Numbered from the stretch's first letter, positions 1 to 6,652 are shown. The stretch: 10,842 bases of DNA from Leptolyngbyaceae cyanobacterium SM1_3_5 (GCA_012031475.1 JAAUTJ010000099.1:1-10842); one strand, 5' to 3'. Made by a program: numbers and translations. The notes: generated by a model from the sequence alone, not told the origin.

Positions 1-82
1 ATTCCGCCCAGCCGCCCGATTTGCATCGCCCAAAGTGGCACAGTTCGGGTGCTGAGCGATTGGGATTTGTTGACCAAATCTC

Positions 83-88
83 AAGGAG
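83..88 (+). promoter_or_regulatory. ribosome binding site that fixes the start at 97
   Basis: AAGGAG lies 8 nt before the ATG at 97. It favours this start over the in-frame ATG at 49, which has no comparable site. Confidence 0.7.
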
Positions 89-96
89 AAAATCCA

Positions 97-279
97 ATGT
101 CAAAGTCCGTGAAGCCTCGCGTTGAGTCGGGACGTTCGCAACCGGAAATGGTGCAGATTGTGGTGTATGGTTCGCGTCCGGGTGTCGATCAGATTGTGCG
201 TGAGTTCTATCTGTGTCGCTTCTCAGAGCGCACCGAATGGACTTCGCCGCAGCCCGTGCCGAACACCCCGATCAGGTGA
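97..279 (+). CDS. small protein of unknown function, probably frameshifted at its 3' end
   Basis: A 60-residue protein in the present reading frame. The start at 97 is supported by an AAGGAG ribosome binding site at 83-88, 8 nt upstream; the frame is open further upstream to base 1, but only this ATG has a good site. The middle part (VQIVVYGSRPGVDQIVREFYLCRFSE, split here only for description) has the alternating hydrophobic pattern of a beta-alpha unit. I do not recognise a named domain. The frame ends early at 277-279 after a CCCC run (266-269). Shifting by one base there reads on through PDQVMITYTRRLR to a TAG at 306-308, giving about 70 residues, and this looks more like a natural C-terminus. 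A hairpin follows at 318-349. I am fairly sure it is a real gene; its function is unknown. Confidence 0.65.
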   Translation: MSKSVKPRVESGRSQPEMVQIVVYGSRPGVDQIVREFYLCRFSERTEWTSPQPVPNTPIR

Positions 280-317
280 TGATCACCTACACGCGCCGTC
301 TGCGATAGGCAACGATG

Positions 318-349
318 ACCGCGATCGAGCCGTGCGAATCGATCGCGGT
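318..349. terminator. HIP1-based hairpin between convergent genes
   Basis: A perfect 11-bp inverted repeat, ACCGCGATCGA / TCGATCGCGGT, with a 10-nt loop (329-338). It sits between the small plus-strand gene and the convergent minus-strand YgiT gene. No clear U-run follows on either strand, so termination is inferred from position and stem strength only. Confidence 0.5.
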
Positions 350-375
350 GCGCTCACTGCCGTAAACATGATGCC

Positions 376-624
376 TCATGACTTCAACTCAGGCTGATAG
401 TCGAAAACATCAACCGATACCGATTTAATCGGCTTTGATTCTCCATGCAGCATGAGGCGAATACGTTCGGTCGTTTCGCAGCTGAAGGTTTCTTCGGCGC
501 ATCGATCGCAAACGATCGCAGGAATCTTCTCAACTAGAAAAACCCTGTCGCCAATCTGAAAAATTTCGCTAATCTCTTCTGCATGAAATTCAGACGAACC
601 ACAAATATGACACTTAAACATCAT
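376..624 (-). CDS. YgiT-type zinc finger protein (MqsA N-terminal-like antitoxin)
   Basis: An 82-residue protein with two CxxC knuckles, C5-x2-C8 (CHIC) and C39-x2-C42 (CDRC), spaced as in the YgiT-type zinc finger that forms the N-terminal half of MqsA antitoxins. There is no C-terminal helix-turn-helix like that of MqsA, so this is the short, zinc-finger-only form. Such proteins normally pair with an MqsR-like or DUF4258 toxin, but none is encoded beside it here; the gene before it is a PIN toxin that already has its own antitoxin. Only 3 nt separate the stop of the PIN gene (628-630) from this start, so it is almost certainly cotranscribed as the third gene of that operon. The start could be the first or second of two adjacent ATGs (624 or 621). 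Confidence 0.85.
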   Translation of the reverse strand: MMFKCHICGSSEFHAEEISEIFQIGDRVFLVEKIPAIVCDRCAEETFSCETTERIRLMLHGESKPIKSVSVDVFDYQPELKS

Positions 625-627
625 TTC

Positions 628-1014
628 TCACGCCCAAAGTTGTTGAACTGAATAGGCAGCAAAGGCAGAATCTCTGCTGATGAGAGTTAGCGCGTTGTTG
701 ATCGATTGGGCGATGAGGATTCGATCGAACGGGTCACGATGATGCAGCGGCAGATTCTGAACCTGAACCGTGTCAGCAAACGAAATCGGCAGCAATACAA
801 TTCCTGTAGAAGACAGCCTTGCTTCAATGTCCTCAAAATTGAGTTGAAGCGACAGCTTGCCAATACTCAGCTTAATTGCCATCTCCCAAAGACTAGCGAT
901 ACTCACACAGACTCGATCGGCAACTTCAAGCTCGCCTCTAATTGATTCTGGTAATTTCGGGTCTTGTTGGGCAAGCCAGATAAAAGCATGAGTATCTAGC
1001 AAAAACGAACTCAT
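628..1014 (-). CDS. vapC: type II toxin VapC, PIN-domain ribonuclease
   Basis: A 128-residue PIN-domain protein, the usual VapC length. The acidic active-site residues are visible: D7 in LLDTHAFIW, E44 in SLWEMAIK, D94 and D97 in HHRDPFDRIL, and D115 in LISRDSAF. In this family they bind Mg2+/Mn2+ to cut RNA (typically tRNA or rRNA); the target here cannot be told. The HHRDPFDR form belongs to the PIN subgroup commonly found beside DUF2281 or Phd-type antitoxins in cyanobacteria. The start ATG overlaps the stop of the upstream antitoxin gene in an ATGA (1011-1014), which implies translational coupling. The reading frame is intact. Confidence 0.92.
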   Translation of the reverse strand: MSSFLLDTHAFIWLAQQDPKLPESIRGELEVADRVCVSIASLWEMAIKLSIGKLSLQLNFEDIEARLSSTGIVLLPISFADTVQVQNLPLHHRDPFDRILIAQSINNALTLISRDSAFAAYSVQQLWA

Positions 1015-1250
1015 TCCATATACTCCTTGAAGTCTTCCAGCGGCTCGTCAAAGTCATCCGGAAGCGGCAAAACAAATATACCCTTCAGAGCGCCAAAATC
1101 GCGTTTCTTGACGGGAGGAGATTCGATCGCCCCCTCCTTCACTGCACCATTTGCATACTTACTCATCAAAAACTGGGCGAAGTGTAAAACTTCCTGCTGT
1201 AAATGATCGGGAAGCTGATCGATCGCCTCCAAAAGTTCTGTTTTCAGCAT
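1011..1250 (-). CDS. vapB: DUF2281-domain antitoxin (VapB-type partner)
   Basis: A 79-residue protein. The N-terminal MLKTELLEAIDQLPDHLQQE followed by VLHFAQFLMSKY is the helical DUF2281 region. The acidic C-terminal tail (FGALKGIFVLPLPDDFDEPLEDFKEYME in pieces) ends in the DDFDEPLEDFKEYM motif common to these antitoxins, which likely covers the PIN active site. I chose the start at 1250, not the frame's earlier ATG at 1388, because AGAGGA lies 9 nt upstream of 1250 on the minus strand and the 46 upstream codons translate promoter and HIP1 repeat DNA. It is the first gene of the three-gene operon. Autorepression by the antitoxin-toxin complex would be usual. The duplicated leader at 1281-1360 lies just upstream. 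Confidence 0.85.
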   Translation of the reverse strand: MLKTELLEAIDQLPDHLQQEVLHFAQFLMSKYANGAVKEGAIESPPVKKRDFGALKGIFVLPLPDDFDEPLEDFKEYME

Positions 1251-1280
1251 CGCGATTTGTCCTCTTTGACTTGTTTTCAC

Positions 1281-1360
1281 TATTTCTGTTTTAACGTATC
1301 TTGCGATCGCGCCTCTTCCAATCAAAACGAACGCCCTGCAACCGCTCACCATTCGATCGC
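1281..1360 (-). repeat. duplicated toxin-antitoxin leader, copy 1
   Basis: About 80 bp upstream of the DUF2281 antitoxin gene, matching 2021-2106 upstream of the DUF433 antitoxin gene. On the minus strand both copies read ATTCGATCGC-like DNA, then GTTGCAGGGC, a less similar spacer, then GCGATCGC followed by AAGATAC and TTAAAA. On the plus strand the shared blocks are TATTTCT, GTATCTTGCGATCGC and GCCCTGCAACC. The conserved AT-rich AAGATACnTTAAAA block is a plausible core promoter or operator. Confidence 0.75.
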
Positions 1361-1417
1361 GGTTGTTGCCGTTGCTTTCAAAAGGCACTAATTCTACAGA
1401 GAATTTTTGAGAGCAAT

Positions 1418-1771
1418 TTACTGGTGAACGACGATCGCATCACGATTTAATTCAATGTATCGATGCTGCTCAAAGAGTTCGATCAGTTGGCTAAGGTTTT
1501 GCGAAAAAAGCAGTTCAAGTTCTGAGTTTTTGATGTTTCCAGTTGCAACCAGTAGAAGCTTGTAAGGCTGCTGCTGAAGCAGAAAGGATTGAACAAAGTC
1601 AGCATCTTTTGTGATCACAATTCGTTCTTGCTGAATTGAGATTGCATTAATCGTTGCATCAGAAGTTGTATTTTTCTGAGGCAATTTTCTTGTATGCACC
1701 GTGTCATATCCAGCAGCCTCTAGAAAACGAGCTAGACGAATCGGCAATTGCGCGTCTACTAAAAATTTCAT
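1418..1771 (-). CDS. DUF5615 PIN-like toxin
   Basis: A 117-residue protein of the DUF5615 family, a PIN-like nuclease fold taken to be the toxin half of DUF433-DUF5615 modules. Visible family marks are the N-terminal KFLVDAQLP with D6, the buried strand IVITKDADF with D56 and D58, and LLLVATGNIKNSEL, where N79 and N82 sit in the conserved G-N-x-x-N position. These acidic residues are the likely metal ligands. Its ATG overlaps the stop of the upstream DUF433 gene (ATGA at 1768-1771), so the two are translationally coupled, with the antitoxin made first. The frame is intact. The exact target is unknown. Confidence 0.88.
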   Translation of the reverse strand: MKFLVDAQLPIRLARFLEAAGYDTVHTRKLPQKNTTSDATINAISIQQERIVITKDADFVQSFLLQQQPYKLLLVATGNIKNSELELLFSQNLSQLIELFEQHRYIELNRDAIVVHQ

Positions 1772-2010
1772 GAAGCAAGGCGATAGACGCTTTTAACGTG
1801 GCTCAGACGCGCTGCAAACAACAGTACGGCTAGAATATCATCGTTTTCTAGATCGTCATAATCGCCAAGAATTTCTTCATAAGTCATTCCTGAACTGAGA
1901 AGTTCAAGAATGAATTCGACCGGATAGCGCAATCCACGAATGCAAGGCTTACCGTGACAGATTTCAGGATTAAGGGTAATTCGTTTCAGTAGCTCGTCTT
2001 GCATATTCAT
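1768..2010 (-). CDS. DUF433 antitoxin
   Basis: An 80-residue DUF433 protein. The family signature is clear: ITLNPEICHGKPCIRGLRYP followed by VEFILELLSSGMTYEEIL and DYDDLENDDILAVLLFAARL. The fold is a small helix-turn-helix-like domain considered to bind DNA and to neutralise the adjacent DUF5615 toxin. Starts at 2010 and 2004 are both possible (MNM); an AGG on the minus strand lies about 10 nt before the second and 4 nt before the first, so 2004 may be used. The duplicated leader at 2021-2106 lies immediately upstream. Confidence 0.88.
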   Translation of the reverse strand: MNMQDELLKRITLNPEICHGKPCIRGLRYPVEFILELLSSGMTYEEILGDYDDLENDDILAVLLFAARLSHVKSVYRLAS

Positions 2011-2020
2011 TCAACCTGGA

Positions 2021-2106
2021 TATTTCTTTTAATGTATCTTGCGATCGCTCCCCACAATCTAAACATCACCGATCGATCGCCCTGCAACCACTCACCCTTC
2101 GATCGC
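2021..2106 (-). repeat. duplicated toxin-antitoxin leader, copy 2
   Basis: Homologous to 1281-1360, and in the same orientation and position relative to an antitoxin start. The best-matched blocks are TATTTCT, GTATCTTGCGATCGC, GCCCTGCAACC and CTCACC(A/C)TTCGATCGC. A third, partial copy of the distal block lies at 2189-2211 (19 of 23 bases match 1338-1360). The rest of 2011-2247 is a HIP1-rich intergenic stretch with ATTCGATCGC at 2149 and 2202 and no convincing gene. Confidence 0.75.
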
Positions 2107-2247
2107 ATCCGATCGCACAAGCAATGACAGCCCTGACAATCGCATTGCATTCGATCGCATTGGCAATGTATCGAATCACATTCGTAATGCAGCGAGTCAC
2201 CATTCGATCGCAAATCGTTTCATCTCGAATGTAGTGGGAGCGATCGA

Positions 2248-3964
2248 TTAGCGGGGCGATCGACTTTTTTGAAACAGTCGTCGAATTCGTTGGAGGAAGT
2301 GGGTGAGAAGCGATCGGATTTGCTGCGCTAGTGTGGGTGAACGGTGGTGAATTGGAGTGGCGCGATCGGACTGCATTCGCTGCCGCAAAATTTCAAGATT
2401 TTGACGAAGAGTAGTTGTGTTGGGACGATCTACCCCTAAGCTTGCCTCTGCAATGCTCAATGCTTGCACATACAGCGGCTCTGCTTCGCTGTAGCGTCCT
2501 TGTGAATCGTAGAGGAATGCCAGATTGTTGAGGCTGGTTGCCACAGAGGGATGATTCTCACCCAGCAGTTGCCTGCGAAGGGCAAGCGCTTGCACATATA
2601 GCGGTTCTGCTTGGCCGTAGCGTCCTTGTGAGTCGTAGAGTCCTGCCAGATTGTTGAGGCTCGTTGCCACATGGGGATGTTCATTGCCAAAGCGCGACTG
2701 CGTTGCGCTCAAGCATTGCTGAAACCAAGGTTCTGCCAGCGGGTAAAGTCCTTGACCCTCGAAAAATCTTGCCAGTCCAACGAAAGCCCAAGGCAAGTCC
2801 TCATCGCTGAGGCAGTCTGTCATCGCTTCAGCGACCACTTCCAGGTGAGGCCGCACGAGGGCAAATGCAGCAATTAAATCGCGAGTTGGGGCTTGAGGCA
2901 CTTGCCGCGCTACCCTTACCAACACATCGACAAACGCCTGCTGGTGTTGCGCGGGTCGCCCAACTGTTTGCCGCTGATGTCGAAGAAATTCCCGAATCAG
3001 TGGATGCAGCTTATAAACCCCTTCACCCACAGGCTGAATCAGAAACGCATTGTCTAGCTCAGTTGTCGGCTCAATCAGCGAATAATCTTCACCCCGCACT
3101 CGCTGCATCATCCATTCCACCAGATACCAGGGAATCTCAGCCAGCGCAAACCAACTTAGCAGCAGCGCCACCTCTTGCTCGCGGCAGGATCAAGAGCTTG
3201 CCACGTCAGGTCAAAGGCCGCTTTCAACGCCTCGCTGTGCCGTCATTTGATACTGCGGATCGCGCTCCAGTGCGTCCGCTTCAAGCTGCAACTGCTTCAG
3301 CATGGCCGCGATCGAAAGTGTCCGGCGTTTGGCAAGATATCGCCCCACCAGTTCCAACCCCAGCGGCAAATTGCCCAGCACCTCACAAAGCTGTGCAGCC
3401 GCCGCAGGTTCACGCTCCATCCGGCGATCGCCCTTGAGAATGCGCCCCAACAGTTCCAGCGCTTGCTCATCCGACAGCACTTCCAGCGGCAGTTCCTCAA
3501 AGCTCGTGTCGATCGATCGCAGCCGCGTCGTCATCACCACACAAAACTCCGCCTGCGTCGGCAAAAACGCCTGATACTCACTCAACTCCGTCACATCATC
3601 CAGAACCACCAGCACCTTCCCATCCGGCTGCCAGTTTTGCCAACACCACTGCACCTGCTCAGCCAGCGTCAACAGGTGATTGTTGCGCTTTTGCGGCACT
3701 TCCCGCCCCCAAAGCTCCATCATCTGCAACAGTTGCGCCGCCAAACTGCCTTCTCGCGCCCGCAGCCAGCAAATTCCACCCGGATAATCCGCGTCATGCC
3801 CCAGCGCATATTGCAGCGCCAGTTCAGTTTTGCCCACGCCGCCATCCCGCAATCACCGCCACCCGCTGATTTTCCTGAAGCGATCGATGCAGAATGGCAA
3901 GCTCATCGGTTCGCCCCACAAAATGCGGCGATCGACGATAGGGAATCGGATTGAATGCGATCAA
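2248..3964 (-). pseudogene. NB-ARC/TPR STAND NTPase, broken by three frameshifts
   Basis: Read across the lesions this would be about 572 residues. From the N-terminus: a short lead (NPIPYRRSPHFVGRTDELAIL), Walker A (GGVGKTELALQYA), Walker B (KVLVVLDDV), sensor VVMTTRLRS, GLPL motif (LCEVLGNLPLGLELVGRYLA), a winged-helix part (LLLSWFALAEIPWYLVEWM), the LHPLIREFLRHQ motif, then TPR_10/12-type repeats (AEPLYVQAL, LNNLAxLYDSQGRY) repeating every 42 codons. The order is that of NB-ARC STAND ATPases, used in bacteria for signalling and phage defence. Three lesions are inferred: a net loss of 2 nt inside Walker A (about 3842-3850), one extra base near 3238-3243 and one lost base near 3176-3185. The last two cancel, leaving about 60 nt out of frame with stops in the main frame. 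The N-terminal start is uncertain (TTG at 3964 assumed). Confidence 0.85.
2462..2713 (-). repeat. 126-bp tandem repeat encoding TPR units
   Basis: Two adjacent 126-bp units, for example GCTTGCACATA at 2462 and again at 2588, each encoding one 42-residue TPR. The units are highly alike at DNA level, with shared blocks such as GTAGCGTCCTTGTGA and GCCAGATTGTTGAGGCT, which suggests recent duplication or conversion. Confidence 0.75.
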
Positions 3965-3995
3965 ACTTTGTCCGGTCGCGATCGGACGACTCTAC

Positions 3996-4409
3996 TCAAG
4001 TCTTGTTGATGGTGATATTTCCCATGTAGTTTTCACCACCCTCATTCTTAATTTGATAGCCCGTGCTGCTGTCGTAATTGTTCTGCGTCATGGTGCTGTT
4101 GTCCTGAAGTTTGCCTGCATGAATCTCCTGCGCGATCGCCTGAACCTGACTAGCAAATTCTGGATCTTCATTCATCACATCTTGCAAATACACCGCCAGC
4201 CGATCGAAGTCGGATTTCGAGCCTTGTTCGATCGCCGTCAAAGCAGTTTCCGCCCTTGAATTGCCTCTAAACCTGCTCCAAATCTTTTGGCGCAACTCAT
4301 CCATCTTGGCGATCGCTGCTTCTGTAAACTTTTCGCCTGCCTTGCCAACGCTGCTTTCTAAAAACTTGCTAAACGCCAACGCTGCGATCGCTGCTGCTGT
4401 TAGTTCCAT
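3996..4409 (-). CDS. small helical protein upstream of the NB-ARC gene, unknown function
   Basis: A 137-residue protein that I cannot place in a named family. The N-terminal part (MELTAAAIAALAFSKFLESS, then VGKAGEKFTEAAIAKMDELRQKIW) is Ala-rich and amphipathic and predicted helical. The middle (AVYLQDVMNEDPEFASQVQAIAQEI) is also helical. The last 35 residues change character to an Asn/Gly/Thr-rich, beta-like tail (TMTQNNYDSSTGYQIKNEGG, then NYMGNITINKT). Proteins of this layout occur in cyanobacteria beside or fused to NB-ARC/TPR ATPases, where an adaptor or effector-associated role is plausible; that role is inference. It ends 31 nt before the assumed NB-ARC start on the same strand, so an operon is likely. 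The frame is intact. The ribosome binding site is weak. Confidence 0.75.
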   Translation of the reverse strand: MELTAAAIAALAFSKFLESSVGKAGEKFTEAAIAKMDELRQKIWSRFRGNSRAETALTAIEQGSKSDFDRLAVYLQDVMNEDPEFASQVQAIAQEIHAGKLQDNSTMTQNNYDSSTGYQIKNEGGENYMGNITINKT

Positions 4410-4494
4410 AAATCACACGCCCATCTGGTATTGCCCTCAGTTCTAGCTCAGTTTGAGTGCATTTGCGGAGAGCGGCTAGGCTGAGGTCACGATC

Positions 4495-4524
4495 GATCGC
4501 AAAGCGCTCCCGGAACGGTATCGC
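4495..4524. repeat. small dispersed repeat, copy 1
   Basis: A 30-bp segment identical at 29 of 30 positions to 8885-8914 inside argD. It begins with HIP1-like GATCGC, has the core AAGCGCTCCCGGAACGGT and ends in ATCGC. It lies in the 255-bp gap between psb27 and the small NB-ARC-linked gene. I see no convincing gene in that gap, although one minus-strand frame is open across it (see the rejected items). Confidence 0.85.
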
Positions 4525-4610
4525 GCCGATGCAAAAGTGGGATGCTCCCAACGACAGCGACTCAGGCGCACTCGCTTGGCATTTGGGCTGATGTCTACAA
4601 GTCTTGCCAG

Positions 4611-4645
4611 AAAAAAAAGCGATCGCTCTCAAGGGGCGATCGCTT
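4611..4645 (-). terminator. intrinsic terminator of psb27 built from two HIP1 octamers
   Basis: On the minus strand a 10-bp perfect stem (AAGCGATCGC / GCGATCGCTT) with a 9-nt loop (4627-4635) runs into eight T's (4611-4618). It starts 19 nt after the psb27 stop. This is a textbook rho-independent terminator. Confidence 0.88.
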
Positions 4646-4664
4646 CTTTCCGATTCATTTCAGT

Positions 4665-5069
4665 TTACGCACCACGACGCAGCGAGGCTTCGACTTGGCT
4701 AAATTCCTGCTCCAGACGAGTTTTCAGCTTTTGGGGAACGGGGCGATTCGGATAGGAGCTATAGTGTCCGGCCAGCGAATTGAGCGCGGTTCGCATCGTC
4801 GTGAATGACGAGAGCTTTGTCACCGAAGAATCGCGCTGATAGCGAGAGGCAAAATTGTTGATCAGTTCACGCGCTTCGGTTTGGGCTTCAGCTTTGTTGG
4901 GCGCGTCGATGGGCAAATCGATCGCCGTTCGCAGTGTGCCAATCAGTTCAAGCGTATCTTGGCTGTAGTTTCCGCTGAGGCCAGCCGGAGCATTGGAGCA
5001 GCCCATCACGCCGATCGACAACACCAGCGCCAGTGCGAGCGCCACAAACCGCGACAAAAATCTTTTCAT
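4665..5069 (-). CDS. psb27: photosystem II assembly lipoprotein Psb27
   Basis: A 134-residue protein recognisable as Psb27. This thylakoid-lumenal lipoprotein binds CP43 on assembling or repairing photosystem II and keeps the oxygen-evolving site accessible until the Mn cluster forms. A signal peptide (MKRFLSRFVALALALVLSIG) ends in a VMGC lipobox, so C24 should be lipid-modified. The mature part has the family's four-helix pattern: GNYSQDTLELIGTLRTAIDL, PIDAPNKAEAQTEARELIN, SFTTMRTALNSLAGHY and NRPVPQKLKTRLEQEFSQVE. The start at 5069 was chosen because GAGG lies shortly upstream on the minus strand and MKRFLSR is a normal signal-peptide beginning; the frame's earlier ATG at 5090 would add 7 residues. 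An AT-rich AAGATAAAAT at about 5132-5141 could be the -10 region. A strong terminator follows. Confidence 0.95.
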   Translation of the reverse strand: MKRFLSRFVALALALVLSIGVMGCSNAPAGLSGNYSQDTLELIGTLRTAIDLPIDAPNKAEAQTEARELINNFASRYQRDSSVTKLSSFTTMRTALNSLAGHYSSYPNRPVPQKLKTRLEQEFSQVEASLRRGA

Positions 5070-5162
5070 ACAACCTCGAAGGGTAAACAATATGCGCCAT
5101 CAACGCAGCGGATCAAGCATCGCTGCTCATTTTATCTTGATTTGGAGGAGCGATCGATTCCT

Positions 5163-6587
5163 TCAGTCGATAGAATTTCGATCGGCAGAATTTCGATCGG
5201 CCTGACGACGTTCTTGCAGCTTCAGCAAAATCTCGGCGTGAACTTCGCGAGTAATCGGATAGAAGTACGCCAAGACAAGGCCAGCAATTAAAGTCAGCGT
5301 CGGCAGCGGCGCGATCACCAGTCGAATTGCCAGCAGTGCGGAATCCGGCTGAGTCGGCAGCGCTTCCCCCGGTGTCGCTTCGATGAATCCGGCTGCGCCG
5401 AGTGCTTGCCCGACCAGAAACAGCGCCAGAGCAAGGCCAATTTTTTGCAGCAGCACCATGAAGGCGTAGAAAATTCCTTCGCGTCGCTGTCCGGTTTGCA
5501 GTTCATCGAGTTCAATCACGTCCGGCAGCATCGACCAAGGAACGAGATAAGCCGTTGCGACGCCAACGCCCGCCAGACCCGCCAGCAGAAACAGCAGCGC
5601 ATTTTGTCCCGGTTGCAGCAAAAATAATCCGGCTTGGGCAATAATCCACATCGCCATGCCCCAAAAGTAGACGACGCGCTTGCCTCGCCGCTTGCTGACG
5701 GCACTCCAGACGAACAGCATGACGATCGCCACGCCCTGCACAATCAGCGCAACCGCAAAGTACGAATCCAGCCCCATCCAGTTGACCGTGAAGTAGGGCA
5801 AAACCGTCGCGGTAAGCTGAAAGGCCAGCCACGAGCAGAGATAAATCCCGATTACATACAGAAACGGGCGATTGCTGAAGACGATTTTAAGCTGTTCAAA
5901 GAACGGAATATTCGTCTCCGAATCGCTGCTGTAGCGTTCTTTTGTGCCCCAAACGCACCAGTAGATCGGGAAGACAGACAAGACCGCGCAAACCGCCCCC
6001 AGTGCGAGATATTGCTGTGCCGAATCGGTGACGACCAGGGAAATGACCAGACCAAGAATTAGGGCGAGAATGCTGCCGCCGATCGAAAACGCAAACCGAA
6101 AGCTATTCAAGCTGGTTCGTTCGTGATAGTCCTGCGTCAGTTCCGGCGTCAGGGCGGTGTAGGGCAAATTCACAGCCGTAAACGCCGTGTTGAACAGAAT
6201 CGAGATGACGACGTAGTACCAAAACAAAGCGGTTTGATTCGTGGCCGGATTGTCGCTGAAGCTGGGCACGAGCCACTGCAAGAAAAAGAAAATGCCAAAC
6301 GGAATTGCGCCCACAATCATCCAGGAGTGTCGGCGACCCCAGCGCGACTGGGTGCGATCGCTCAAGAAGCCGACGATCGGATCGTTGATCGCGTCAAACA
6401 CTTTGCCGATCGCCAAAATGCTGCCCGCCGTGCGCGGATCAAGTCCAGCCACGTTTGTGAAAAACACCATCAGCGAAAAGGTCAAGATCGTGACGGTGAT
6501 TCCGGCTCCGGCATCGCCTGCACCATAAGCCAGCTTGGTACTGAGGCTCAGCTTTTCTGATTCTGGTGCGGCAGATGAATGGGTCAT
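5163..6587 (-). CDS. GPH-family (MelB-like) sugar/cation symporter
   Basis: A 474-residue membrane protein of the glycoside-pentoside-hexuronide:cation symporter family in the major facilitator superfamily. Near the N-terminus KLAYGAGDAG and the loop DPIVGFLSDRTQSRWGRRHS, with the family's conserved D-x3-G-x2-SDR and RWGRR, identify it. About twelve hydrophobic segments follow, with a central cytoplasmic loop (WGTKERYSSDSETNIPFFEQ) and a second conserved loop VIELDELQTGQRREGIFYAF. It lies in the inner membrane and probably couples Na+ or H+ to uptake of a sugar or related solute; the substrate is not visible. The C-terminus ends in a doubled ADRNS (15-bp tandem repeat at 5172-5201). It faces away from the neighbouring phosphoribosyltransferase gene across a 65-bp gap. 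The frame is intact. Confidence 0.88.
   Translation of the reverse strand: MTHSSAAPESEKLSLSTKLAYGAGDAGAGITVTILTFSLMVFFTNVAGLDPRTAGSILAIGKVFDAINDPIVGFLSDRTQSRWGRRHSWMIVGAIPFGIFFFLQWLVPSFSDNPATNQTALFWYYVVISILFNTAFTAVNLPYTALTPELTQDYHERTSLNSFRFAFSIGGSILALILGLVISLVVTDSAQQYLALGAVCAVLSVFPIYWCVWGTKERYSSDSETNIPFFEQLKIVFSNRPFLYVIGIYLCSWLAFQLTATVLPYFTVNWMGLDSYFAVALIVQGVAIVMLFVWSAVSKRRGKRVVYFWGMAMWIIAQAGLFLLQPGQNALLFLLAGLAGVGVATAYLVPWSMLPDVIELDELQTGQRREGIFYAFMVLLQKIGLALALFLVGQALGAAGFIEATPGEALPTQPDSALLAIRLVIAPLPTLTLIAGLVLAYFYPITREVHAEILLKLQERRQADRNSADRNSID
5172..5201. repeat. 15-bp direct tandem duplication in the symporter 3' end
   Basis: AGAATTTCGATCGGC occurs twice without a gap (5172-5186 and 5187-5201), each unit containing CGATCG. 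It encodes the repeated ADRNS at the symporter C-terminus. Confidence 0.9.
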
Positions 6588-6652
6588 AGCGCGGCGCGAA
6601 CCTAGTTAACAGTTGTATGATTCTCATCATTCCAGTAATTGCGATCGCCGTC

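Noticed and set aside
2..55. Possible 3' end of an upstream gene (frame open from base 2 to TGA at 53-55)
   Set aside because: Only 17 codons are visible, with no recognisable motif; another frame is equally open.
1251..1388. 46-residue N-terminal extension of the DUF2281 antitoxin
   Set aside because: It has no ribosome binding site, its DNA is the duplicated leader, and the start at 1250 has AGAGGA upstream.
2007..2213. Minus-strand frame of 68 codons, Cys-rich (CDSIHCQCDRMQCD)
   Set aside because: It translates HIP1 repeats and the duplicated leader. The Cys/Asp pattern comes from CGATCG/TGCGATC periodicity, and the frame runs into the DUF433 start.
2462..2713. CRISPR-like array
   Set aside because: The repeats are 126 bp, code for TPR units and have no unique spacers.
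2865..3954. Several plus-strand frames opposite the NB-ARC gene
   Set aside because: They are low-complexity shadows rich in Gln, Arg and Pro, while the minus strand carries recognisable NB-ARC motifs.
4369..4632. Minus-strand frame of 87 codons across the psb27-downstream gap
   Set aside because: It contains the psb27 terminator and the dispersed repeat and overlaps the start of the next gene. No domain is recognisable, although the stretch LELRAIPDGRVIY looks somewhat protein-like.
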